The translations under genes and the position numbers were made by a program. From Arenibacter sp. F26102 (GTDB taxonomy: Bacteria; Bacteroidota; Bacteroidia; Flavobacteriales; Flavobacteriaceae), in assembly GCF_023015865.1 (NCBI RefSeq), contig NZ_JALKBC010000005.1, forward strand, positions 62,001-126,000: a stretch of 64,000 bases of DNA, given 5' to 3'. Of the stretch, positions 52,538 through 60,558 are shown in pieces. The stretch's first letter is position 1. Every line of letters begins with the position of its first letter. Under the pieces are notes generated by a model that was given only the letters and a program-made list of their open reading frames with translations, made no database searches and was not told where the DNA came from.

Positions 52538-53656
52538 CTACAGATCTTTTCTGTAGGTCCTTCTTCGCTTATATATTTTTGGGTCGAAATGTTTCCATAA
52601 TTGGCGAATGGCCACATTTTCCTCCAATTCGGGTGTCCTTACACAATTCTCAATACCCTTTTGTGTAAAAGTTTTGTGATATTCACTGAACATAACTGCA
52701 GTAACACCTTTGTTTTGATACTCTGGATGTACCCCTATCAAATAAAAAATAACCTCTTTGCTATTTTTTTTCGCATTCAATAGATGGAAAATTCCAAATG
52801 GAAATAACTTTCCCTTAGCTTTTTGCAATGCCTTGGAAAAGGAAGGCATAACAATCCCGAATGCAATCAAATTATCATCCTTGTCCAGGATAAATTTAAT
52901 ATACTCGGGATTTATAAAACTGATATATTTTTTCTTGAAGTATTCCTTTTGAATGTCGGTTATGGGTACAAAGGACGAAAGGGACGAATAGGACTCATTA
53001 AAGAGATCGAACATTTTATCCGCCATGGGAAGTACATCCTTTGTTTTGGAGAAGTTAAGTGCCTTAACACCGTACCTTTTTTTAACCAGGTCGTTTGCCT
53101 TTTCAAAGAATTTGGGTTCCGCATTGCTAAAGGGGAATTTATTTTCCATGTATTCCTTCTCCTTTTCAAACCCAAAGCGTTCAAAATGGCTTGCATAATA
53201 CGGATGGTTATACCATGTAATCATGGTGCCTATCTCCTCAAAACCTTCAGTTAGTACACCAACCTTGTCCAAGTTGGAAAAACCCACAGGTCCTTCCATA
53301 TAAGATAGCTTATGTTCTTTTCCAATTTCCGCGACCTTATTGAAGAGGGCCTCCGTAACTTCATAATCATCTATGAAATCGAACCAACCAAAGCGCATTT
53401 TTTTTACTTGTTGATGTTCAACTTCCAGTCTATTGACAATGGCAACAACCCTGCCCACTATTTTATCGTCCTTATAGGCCAGGTAAAACCAAGCATCTGC
53501 ATCCTTAAAAACGGGATTTTTGCTTTTATCAAAAGACTCCAGCTCATCGTTGATGATAGGAGGAACCCAATATGGGGAATCCTTATATAATGAAAACGGG
53601 AATTTTACGAAATCCTTGAGTTCCGATTTTGTTTTTGCTTCTTTTAAAGTAACCAT
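52538..53656 (-). CDS. GNAT-like acyltransferase family protein
   Basis: The 372-residue protein has an N-terminal acyltransferase-like part (about 1-160: FVKFPFSLYKDSPYWVPPII, FYLAYKDDKIVGRVVAIVN, FGWFDFIDDYEVTEALF) and a second (about 200-370) with LIGVHPEYQNKGVTAVMFSE near 312-331 resembling the acetyl-CoA loop (Q/R-x2-G). It thus looks like a tandem GNAT fold. Similar proteins are common in Bacteroidota with no known substrate. It is single and ends at the terminator before ychF; its start codon lies in a hairpin (see findings). Confidence 0.8.
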   Translation of the reverse strand: MVTLKEAKTKSELKDFVKFPFSLYKDSPYWVPPIINDELESFDKSKNPVFKDADAWFYLAYKDDKIVGRVVAIVNRLEVEHQQVKKMRFGWFDFIDDYEVTEALFNKVAEIGKEHKLSYMEGPVGFSNLDKVGVLTEGFEEIGTMITWYNHPYYASHFERFGFEKEKEYMENKFPFSNAEPKFFEKANDLVKKRYGVKALNFSKTKDVLPMADKMFDLFNESYSSLSSFVPITDIQKEYFKKKYISFINPEYIKFILDKDDNLIAFGIVMPSFSKALQKAKGKLFPFGIFHLLNAKKNSKEVIFYLIGVHPEYQNKGVTAVMFSEYHKTFTQKGIENCVRTPELEENVAIRQLWKHFDPKIYKRRRTYRKDL

Positions 53657-53724
53657 ACCACATTTCTTGTATGGTTCAATATTAGCAATATTAATCTACA
53701 GGAAAAAGTACAAATGTTAATTTG

Positions 53725-54783
53725 TTAGAAATCAATTTCAGAATCGTCCCTATTCTTTTCCTTTTTCTTTAATTTTTTCAATTGTTTCTTTGTGGGCCCT
53801 AAATCTATATCCTCGGCACCTGAGCCTTTGTTTTTTCCTTTTTTCTTTTTCTTCATTGCGTTCTTGCCAATAGGACCTCCATTTTCTCCTGCATTTTGAT
53901 CTTCAATGGCCTTCACCTTATCCCTGTGCATGTCTATCCTATAGGAAAAACCCATGGCGGCAAAAATCCTGCTAGGCGTATTTTTAAAACTGGCCCCCAA
54001 GTTCATGTCTACCTGCATATTTTCACCCAACAAATGGGCAACGCCACCTCTTAAAAGTACGTCCGCGTACCTATCACTTTTTATACCTTGGTTTTCTACA
54101 AATACACTCCATTTAGGATCTCTAAAGGCATGGGACAAAGACACAGTATAATTCCATTCAGGGAAATCCGTGCCCAATCTGTCATAGGCGATGTTGGAAA
54201 TAAGTACAAATCTTGGAGTAAGTCTACTTTGGGTAGCTACCATTACTCTTGGTGAAACTATAGGGTCGCCACTATAAAAGGGATTGTCGCCAAGCACAAA
54301 ATTGGCACCTGCATAGACCGAAACGGCGGGTATCAGGTTTTTTAACTTAAAACCATAGTTGGCCTTCCAACTATAGAGATTAGGCTTATTATTTTCAGGA
54401 TTCTTAAATGGGTCGTAAATTAAATATTTTAACCCTATCCTGTTTCGGGAGAAATCGGTGTTCTTGATTTCTACCCCAGTGTTGGTATAGGTTTTATTTT
54501 GATTGTCGAAAGTACCTTCATAATTTAATTCCAATGTTTCAAAAAGTAAGCCATAGCGCAATGAAAGGTCGGCACCAAAAATATTGGATTCAGTAGCTAA
54601 CCTTGTATGGTCCTGTTGTTCATAAGCAACACCAAATTCGGCTTGTAAAACGTTGGTGCCAACGGCATATGCGCTTACAGATAGGCCTGGTCGGTTGGAG
54701 TTGATGACATCGGTATATTGGGAAAAACCTACTAAGGGAATGGTGAATATTCCAAAAAAGAGCATTTTCATTAGGCGTTTCAT
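53725..54783 (-). CDS. Outer-membrane beta-barrel protein with Lys-rich tail
   Basis: The start at 54783 gives a signal peptide MKRLMKMLFFGIFTIPLVGFSQ; another Met at 54801 adds six residues. Residues 22-285 form an all-beta barrel (DVINSNRPGLSVSAYAVGTN, FGADLSLRYGLLFETLELNY, SRNRIGLKYLIYDPFKNP) like the Pfam 'MetA-pathway of phenol degradation' transporter group. After the last strand (GFSYRIDMHRDK) comes a tail of about 65 residues with KKKKKGKNKG and KKQLKKLKKKEKNRDDSEIDF. The tail would be exposed on one side of the membrane, an odd feature for a barrel. Substrate unknown. Confidence 0.75.
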   Translation of the reverse strand: MKRLMKMLFFGIFTIPLVGFSQYTDVINSNRPGLSVSAYAVGTNVLQAEFGVAYEQQDHTRLATESNIFGADLSLRYGLLFETLELNYEGTFDNQNKTYTNTGVEIKNTDFSRNRIGLKYLIYDPFKNPENNKPNLYSWKANYGFKLKNLIPAVSVYAGANFVLGDNPFYSGDPIVSPRVMVATQSRLTPRFVLISNIAYDRLGTDFPEWNYTVSLSHAFRDPKWSVFVENQGIKSDRYADVLLRGGVAHLLGENMQVDMNLGASFKNTPSRIFAAMGFSYRIDMHRDKVKAIEDQNAGENGGPIGKNAMKKKKKGKNKGSGAEDIDLGPTKKQLKKLKKKEKNRDDSEIDF

Positions 54784-54859
54784 TGAAACATTATATTCCA
54801 TAGGTACTATTTTATTATTATTTTAAGACTTTTGCACTATTATTACAACGTTAGAATTG

Positions 54860-54867
54860 TACTTTTG
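54860..54867 (+). promoter_or_regulatory. -7 element of the DUF4834-to-flippase operon
   Basis: TACTTTTG matches TAnnTTTG; a TTG lies at 54832-54834, 25 bases upstream (a little long). The DUF4834 ATG follows at 54890, and the next three genes are read without gaps. Confidence 0.5.
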
Positions 54868-54889
54868 ATATAAAATTTGTCAACTTATT

Positions 54890-55153
54890 ATGGGTTTTTT
54901 AAAAACGATACTAATTGTACTCTTAGTATACTATTTGCTTAAAATTCTAGCTAAATGGTTTGCTCCAAGGATGTTTAGGTATGCTGCAAAGAAGACAGAG
55001 GAACATTTTAAGGAAAAGTTTGAAGGTTTTGCAGAGCAGAACAATAAAAACGAAGAGCAGATTGGCGACGTTATAATTGAGAAGAAAACGACCAAGAAAA
55101 AGAACACCTCAAAAAATGTTGGAGAATATATAGATTTTGAGGAAATTGAATAA
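54890..55153 (+). CDS. DUF4834 family small membrane protein
   Basis: The 87-residue protein has one N-terminal membrane helix (3-22, FLKTILIVLLVYYLLKILAK) and a charged cytosolic tail with KKTTKKKNTSKNVGEYIDFEEIE. It matches DUF4834 of Flavobacteriia. It is the first gene of the surface polysaccharide run; YfhO starts 19 bases after its stop. Function unknown; it might be an inner-membrane adaptor, but no evidence speaks for that. Confidence 0.82.
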   Translation: MGFLKTILIVLLVYYLLKILAKWFAPRMFRYAAKKTEEHFKEKFEGFAEQNNKNEEQIGDVIIEKKTTKKKNTSKNVGEYIDFEEIE

Positions 55154-55172
55154 CCTTTTACCATAACCAAAC

Positions 55173-57608
55173 ATGAGAAACGGTCTAAGAGCCTTTTTTA
55201 TCCATTTTTTTGTAACCGTATTTTTTATAATTGTCGCACTAGCTTATTTCCATCCTGTCTTACAGGGGAAGGTCATAGAACAATCCGATATTGTTCAATT
55301 TACAGGAATGGCCAAGGAGCAAAATGACTTTCGAAAGAAAACAGGGGAGGAGCCTTATTGGACCAATAGTGCCTTTGGCGGAATGCCGACCTATCAATTA
55401 GGGGCCTATTATCCACATGATTACGTAAAAAAATTGGACCGATTGATTCGTTTTTTACCAAGACCTGCCGATTATCTCTTTATTTATCTTATTGGTTTTT
55501 ATATTCTGCTCTGCTGCCTTAAGGTTGATTATAAGTTAGCGGTATTGGGTGCCCTGGCCTTTGGATTCTCTACGTATATGATTATTATCTTAGGGGTTGG
55601 TCATAATGCGAAGGCGCATGCAATAGGCTATATGCCTATGCTTCTTGGGGGAATTATTTTGGTTTTTAGAAAGAAATATCTTTGGGGCTTTCTCCTTACT
55701 GCAATTGCCATGGCATTGGAAGTGGGTGCCAACCATTATCAAATGACCTACTACTTTATGTTGTTGGTACTTATTCTTGGAGGTGTTTATTTGGTGGATG
55801 CCATTAAGAAGAAGAAATTGAAGCACTTTGGTATATCTGTCGGAATCTTGGTTATAGCGGTGCTGATTGGTATTGCTGCAAATGCTACGAGTCTTATGGC
55901 TACCAAGGAATATGCGGATTGGAGTACAAGGGGTAAATCCGATCTTACCATAAATGCCAATGGAGAACCCAAGGAAATAGGTTCCGGGCTGGATAGGGAA
56001 TATATAACCCAATTTAGTTACGGTATTGTTGAGTCTTTAAATCTGTTCGTTCCAAGATTGTTTGGAGGTTCTGGTGGCGAAGATCTTGGAGCTGATTCCA
56101 AAACCTATACTTTTTTAACGGAAAATGGAATATCACGGACCAAAGCCTTGGATTTTACCAGCTCATTGCCTTTGTATTGGGGAGACCAGCCTATTGTTGC
56201 TGCACCGGCATACATTGGAGCGATTGTGTTCTTTCTCTTTGTTTTAGGGCTGTTTTTGGTCAAAGGAAAGGTAAAATGGTGGCTTTTGGGAGGTACAATA
56301 ATGGCTTTATTACTTTCATGGGGCAAAAATTTTGGACTACTTACGGATGTAATGATCGACTATTTTCCACTATACAATAAATTTAGGGCAGTATCATCCA
56401 TTCAGGTTATTCTTGAACTTTGTGTACCTGTTTTGGCCATATTGGCTTTGGCACAGCTTTTTAATAATAAGGTGGATACTTCCAAGAAATTAAAGGACTT
56501 AAAACTCACTTTTTTTATTTCTGTGGGAATCGGAGTAGTACTTTTTTTAGTAAAAGGAATGTTCGATTTTGTAGGACAGAGCGATGAAACCTATAGACAG
56601 TATTATGGCGATGACATTGTTTCCTTAATTGTAGCCGATAGGAAGTCTGTTTATAACGCTGATATATTACGGTCATTGATCTATGTTGCTTTAGCAGCTC
56701 TGGTTATTTGGTTCTTTCTAAAGGATAAATTAAAACAGAATCTAACGATTGTTATTTTAGGAGTTCTGCTGTTGTTCGATTTGGTAGGTGTAGCCCAGCG
56801 TTACGTAAACGAGGATGATTTTGTTGCACAGCGCAGAATGCTGGAACCTTTTCAGGAAACTGAAATGGACAAACAGATTGCCAAGGACACCACCATATTT
56901 AGGGTATACGACCCTTCCGAAATAGGTGGTGGAGGCCGTACGGCCTATTTTCACCAGTCCATTTGGGGCTACCACGCCGCTAAACCGGCAGGAATCCAAA
57001 ACTTGTTCGATTTTCACATCTCAAAGAACAACGTCCGGGTTTTAAGTATGCTCAATGTAAAATATGTGGTGCAGCAGGACGAAGAGGGTAGGAATTATCC
57101 AGCACTGAATCCCGATGCCAATGGCAATGCATGGTTTATTAATGAATTGGTGCCGGTTTATAATGCCAATGATGAAATAATGGCCTTGAAGACCCTGGAT
57201 GTAAAGCATAAAGCAGTTTTTGATAAATCGAAATTTGCCAATTTGACAGAGCTTAACTACAAGACAGATTCTTTATCTACTATAAAGCTTACCCAATATA
57301 AACCCAATCATTTGATTTATAATTCCGAGAATTCCAATCCTGGAATTGCCGTATTTTCCGAAATGTACTACCCCCATGGTTGGAATGCCTATATCGATGG
57401 CGAATTGAAGGAGCATTTTGAGGTGAATTATGTGCTAAGGGCAATGGAAATTCCTGCCGGTAAACATAAAATTGAATTTAAGTTTGAGCCGACCCTTATT
57501 CAGGTAGGGGGAAAAATAACTATGGCTAGTTCTATAATATTGGTTCTTGTTTTATTTTTTGTAATTGGACACACCTATTGGAAATCTAGAAAAAAACCAA
57601 CGGCTTAA
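55173..57608 (+). CDS. YfhO-family membrane protein
   Basis: The 811-residue protein has about twelve to thirteen membrane helices with an exported C-terminal domain (about 550-790) and a final membrane helix (SSIILVLVLFFVIGHTYW). Blocks such as TNSAFGGMPTYQLGAYYPHD near the first loop and YKLAVLGALAFGFSTYMIIIL are typical of YfhO proteins, GT-C-like membrane glycosyltransferases that modify surface polymers with sugars from a polyprenyl carrier. The last A of its stop is the first base of the next ATG (57608). The exact sugar is unknown. Confidence 0.88.
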   Translation: MRNGLRAFFIHFFVTVFFIIVALAYFHPVLQGKVIEQSDIVQFTGMAKEQNDFRKKTGEEPYWTNSAFGGMPTYQLGAYYPHDYVKKLDRLIRFLPRPADYLFIYLIGFYILLCCLKVDYKLAVLGALAFGFSTYMIIILGVGHNAKAHAIGYMPMLLGGIILVFRKKYLWGFLLTAIAMALEVGANHYQMTYYFMLLVLILGGVYLVDAIKKKKLKHFGISVGILVIAVLIGIAANATSLMATKEYADWSTRGKSDLTINANGEPKEIGSGLDREYITQFSYGIVESLNLFVPRLFGGSGGEDLGADSKTYTFLTENGISRTKALDFTSSLPLYWGDQPIVAAPAYIGAIVFFLFVLGLFLVKGKVKWWLLGGTIMALLLSWGKNFGLLTDVMIDYFPLYNKFRAVSSIQVILELCVPVLAILALAQLFNNKVDTSKKLKDLKLTFFISVGIGVVLFLVKGMFDFVGQSDETYRQYYGDDIVSLIVADRKSVYNADILRSLIYVALAALVIWFFLKDKLKQNLTIVILGVLLLFDLVGVAQRYVNEDDFVAQRRMLEPFQETEMDKQIAKDTTIFRVYDPSEIGGGGRTAYFHQSIWGYHAAKPAGIQNLFDFHISKNNVRVLSMLNVKYVVQQDEEGRNYPALNPDANGNAWFINELVPVYNANDEIMALKTLDVKHKAVFDKSKFANLTELNYKTDSLSTIKLTQYKPNHLIYNSENSNPGIAVFSEMYYPHGWNAYIDGELKEHFEVNYVLRAMEIPAGKHKIEFKFEPTLIQVGGKITMASSIILVLVLFFVIGHTYWKSRKKPTA

Positions 57609-58888
57609 TGCAAAAGGTGCTCATCATTACGTATTATTGGCCACCAGCAGGTGGGCCGGGAGTGCAACGATGGTTGAAGTTTGTAAAGTACCTGAGGGAT
57701 TTTAATATAGAGCCCATTATTTATACTCCAGAAAACCCGAACTATCCTATTATTGATGAAACTTTTTTGGATGAAGTACCAAAGGGAATTAAAATATACA
57801 AGAAGCATATTTTCGAACCCTACGGATTTGCCCGAATATTTTCAAAGAAGAAGACCAAAAAGATTAGCGCAGGTATAATCAATTCCAAAAATCAATCCGT
57901 TTTGGAAAAATTGATGCTATGGATTCGTGGCAATTTGTTTATCCCCGATGCTAGAAAATTTTGGATAAAACCTTCCGTAGCTTTTTTGACCAATATTATT
58001 GAGCAAGAAGGTATAGAAACTGTTATAACCACAGGACCACCACATAGCATACATCTCATTGGCCTAGAATTAAAAAAGAGTAGCAAAGTAAGGTGGATTA
58101 CCGATTTTAGAGATCCTTGGACTTCTATCGGATATCATAAAAAACTAAAACTTACGGTTTCCTCCCAAACAAAACACAAACGTTTGGAACAACTGGTGTT
58201 AAATGAGGCCGATAAAATCATTGTTACCAGTAATACTACCAAACAGGAGTTTTCTAAAATAACCAATAAGCCTATTACGGTTATTACCAATGGCTACGAT
58301 ACATATGGGGCGAGTACAGCTATTTTGGACGTTGATTTTACGGTTTCACATATTGGATCCCTTCTAAGTGGTAGAAATCCCAAAAATCTCTGGAAAGCTA
58401 TTTCTGAATTGATTCACGAAATCCCTGACTTTAAAAAATATTTTAAATTACAGTTGGCGGGTGTCATTAGTTCGGATGTTTTGGAAAGTATCTATTTTTT
58501 TGGCCTGCAACCCTATACCGAGCTATTGGGTTATATTTCACATGAAGAAGCCCTACGGTATCAAAAAAAATCCCAAGTACTATTATTGATAGAAATAGAT
58601 TCTGAAGAGACCCAAGGAATTATTCCGGGGAAAGTATTTGAATATATGGCTGCTAAAAGGCCTATATTGGGCGTGGGCCCAAGCAAGTGGGAGGTGGGAA
58701 GCCTTATTTCAGAGTCAAATACGGGCAGAACATATGACTACCAACAGTTCAATGAATTGAAGAACTCCTTGTTGGAATGGTTTCAAGATTATAAAAAGGG
58801 TCAATTGGCTTTGCCTTTTGCAAAAGTGGAGCAATATCATAGACGCGAATTAACCAAGAAGTTGTCCAAGTATTTAGCATGGGAATAG
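57608..58888 (+). CDS. Glycosyltransferase family 4-like protein
   Basis: The 426-residue protein starts MQKVLIITYYWPPAGGPGVQ, a common GT4 beginning, then has a Rossmann-like first half and a second half with the donor-binding Glu in QGIIPGKVFEYMAAKRPILG near 338-357. No membrane anchor is seen. It overlaps YfhO by one base and the flippase by ten (58879-58888). It should add a sugar to a lipid-linked precursor at the cytosolic side of the inner membrane. Sugar unknown. Confidence 0.9.
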   Translation: MQKVLIITYYWPPAGGPGVQRWLKFVKYLRDFNIEPIIYTPENPNYPIIDETFLDEVPKGIKIYKKHIFEPYGFARIFSKKKTKKISAGIINSKNQSVLEKLMLWIRGNLFIPDARKFWIKPSVAFLTNIIEQEGIETVITTGPPHSIHLIGLELKKSSKVRWITDFRDPWTSIGYHKKLKLTVSSQTKHKRLEQLVLNEADKIIVTSNTTKQEFSKITNKPITVITNGYDTYGASTAILDVDFTVSHIGSLLSGRNPKNLWKAISELIHEIPDFKKYFKLQLAGVISSDVLESIYFFGLQPYTELLGYISHEEALRYQKKSQVLLLIEIDSEETQGIIPGKVFEYMAAKRPILGVGPSKWEVGSLISESNTGRTYDYQQFNELKNSLLEWFQDYKKGQLALPFAKVEQYHRRELTKKLSKYLAWE

Positions 58889-60348
58889 TCTTAAAGCAAT
58901 CGTTGAACAATACATTGATCACATATGGTGGATTTGCCATAGGAGCGTTGAACCTTCTCTTTTTGTACACAAGGTTTTTGTCGGATGAGTATTTTGGTTT
59001 GGTCAATGTTATACTATCGGCATCTGCTGTTTTAATGCCAATATTGGCATTTGGGATTCCCAATACCATGATCAAATACTATTCGGGTTTCCAAGAACTG
59101 AAAAGTAGGGATGGATTTATGACGTTAATGGTGTTATTGCCACTTGTTCTTATTTTACCTATCGGAATTTTATCCTATTTGGCCAATGAGACCATAGGGG
59201 ATTTTTTATCCAAGGAGAACCCTATAGTGAAGGGGTATGTTTGGCATATTTTTATTATTGGATTGGCGATGGCTTATTTTGAAGTATTTTATGCTTGGGC
59301 AAAAGTTCAAATGAAGTCGGTTTTTGGAAATTTCATGAAAGAGGTTTTTAGCCGAATAGTGGTGACCATTTTGCTTTTAATGGTGTATTGGGACCTTATT
59401 TCTGTTCTGAGTTTTTTGAATGCCCTTGTGGGGATGTATATTCTCAGAACCCTGATAATGCAGGTCTATGCCTTAAGATTGCTCAACTTAAAGTTGGATT
59501 TTAACCTTCCGGGCAACACCCGCGAAATTATTAATTATAGTGCCCTTATTATATTAGGTGGATCGGCTGCAATAGTTTTGTTGGAGGTAGATAAGGTGAT
59601 GATCAATCAATTTATAGAAATCAAAAATGTGGCCTACTATAGTGTTGCAGGTTACATAGCCACTGTGATTGCCGTTCCAGCAAGGTCCATGCACAATATA
59701 ACATATCCGTTAACGGCGGAAATACTTCACAGAAAGGATGTTAAAGCGCTAAAAACCCTATATCAAAAGAGTTCCCTGACATTGTTTATAGTGTCTGGCC
59801 TTATATTTATATTGATTATTTTAAATTTAAATGATCTATATAATCTATTGCCCACATCTTATCGCGGTGGATATGTAATTGTTTTTATCATTGGCATTGC
59901 CAAGGTATATGATGCGCTATTGGGCAATAACAATGCTATAATGTATAATTCCGAATTTTATAGGGCTTTACTTCTTATGGGCGTTGTATTGGCGATACTG
60001 ACTATTTTATTGAACCTGTGGCTAATTCCGAAATATGGTTTGGATGGTGCTGCAATAGCCAGTTTTTTGGCCTTTTTTATTTATAATACGGTAAAATTGA
60101 TTTTCGTAAAAATGAAATTTGGTATTCAACCCATTACCAAAGAAACTTTCAAGGTCATATTTCTGCTCTTATTAATAACGACCATTTTTTACTTTGTGTC
60201 ATTTCCTTTCCATCCAATTATTAATATTGGTATTAAGAGTATATTGATTGTATTCTGTTATGTCTTAGTTTTATATAAGTTTAGAATATCCGAAGATGTG
60301 TTAGGTGCCATTTCATTTTATTTAAGTAAGTTGGGGAGGAAAAAATAG
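58879..60348 (+). CDS. Lipid-linked polysaccharide flippase (Wzx/MATE-like)
   Basis: The 489-residue protein has twelve to fourteen hydrophobic helices and the start NNTLITYGGFAIGALNLLFL of the polysaccharide exporter (Wzx, MVF superfamily) type. It overlaps the GT4 gene by ten bases, which suggests coupled translation. Together with YfhO and the GT4 it makes a small unit for making and exporting a surface glycan. No Wzy polymerase is present in the window. Substrate unknown. Confidence 0.88.
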   Translation: MGIVLKQSLNNTLITYGGFAIGALNLLFLYTRFLSDEYFGLVNVILSASAVLMPILAFGIPNTMIKYYSGFQELKSRDGFMTLMVLLPLVLILPIGILSYLANETIGDFLSKENPIVKGYVWHIFIIGLAMAYFEVFYAWAKVQMKSVFGNFMKEVFSRIVVTILLLMVYWDLISVLSFLNALVGMYILRTLIMQVYALRLLNLKLDFNLPGNTREIINYSALIILGGSAAIVLLEVDKVMINQFIEIKNVAYYSVAGYIATVIAVPARSMHNITYPLTAEILHRKDVKALKTLYQKSSLTLFIVSGLIFILIILNLNDLYNLLPTSYRGGYVIVFIIGIAKVYDALLGNNNAIMYNSEFYRALLLMGVVLAILTILLNLWLIPKYGLDGAAIASFLAFFIYNTVKLIFVKMKFGIQPITKETFKVIFLLLLITTIFYFVSFPFHPIINIGIKSILIVFCYVLVLYKFRISEDVLGAISFYLSKLGRKK

Positions 60349-60415
60349 GACAAAGTCAAATTTCTCAGGGCAAGTCTTTTATGCATCTGATGGAAACTAC
60401 AGTAAACACACTAAC

Positions 60416-60463
60416 GCCCGCCTAAACAGATCGGGCAGGCCCGCCTAAATGGAACGGGCAGGC
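60416..60463. repeat. Two GC-rich palindromic units, REP-like
   Basis: Two 25-base units overlap by two bases: unit 1 at 60416-60440 and unit 2 at 60439-60463. Both start GCCCGCCTAAA and end CGGGCAGGC, with different middles. Each can form a GCCCG/CGGGC hairpin, and the junction CGGGCAGGCCCG (60432-60443) is itself dyad-symmetric. GC is far above that of the surroundings. It lies in the non-coding space between the flippase stop and the next gene. Confidence 0.75.
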
Positions 60464-60501
60464 ATGCTTTGGAGCATTTAAATCTCAATGAGCAAGTAAA
60501 A

Positions 60502-60528
60502 CCCCGCAGGAACGAATTCACTGCGGGG
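60502..60528 (-). terminator. Probable terminator after the SRN-repeat protein gene
   Basis: CCCCGCAG (60502-60509) and CTGCGGGG (60521-60528) form an eight-pair GC-rich stem. On the minus strand only a four-T stretch follows, so strength is moderate. It lies 31 bases after the stop at 60559. Confidence 0.6.
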
Positions 60529-60558
60529 CTAAACAACTAACCAACCTAAAAACTATTT

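Noticed and set aside
52823-53254. 143-codon plus-strand ORF opposite the GNAT-like gene
   Set aside because: Antisense shadow of a supported gene; no similarity or start signal.
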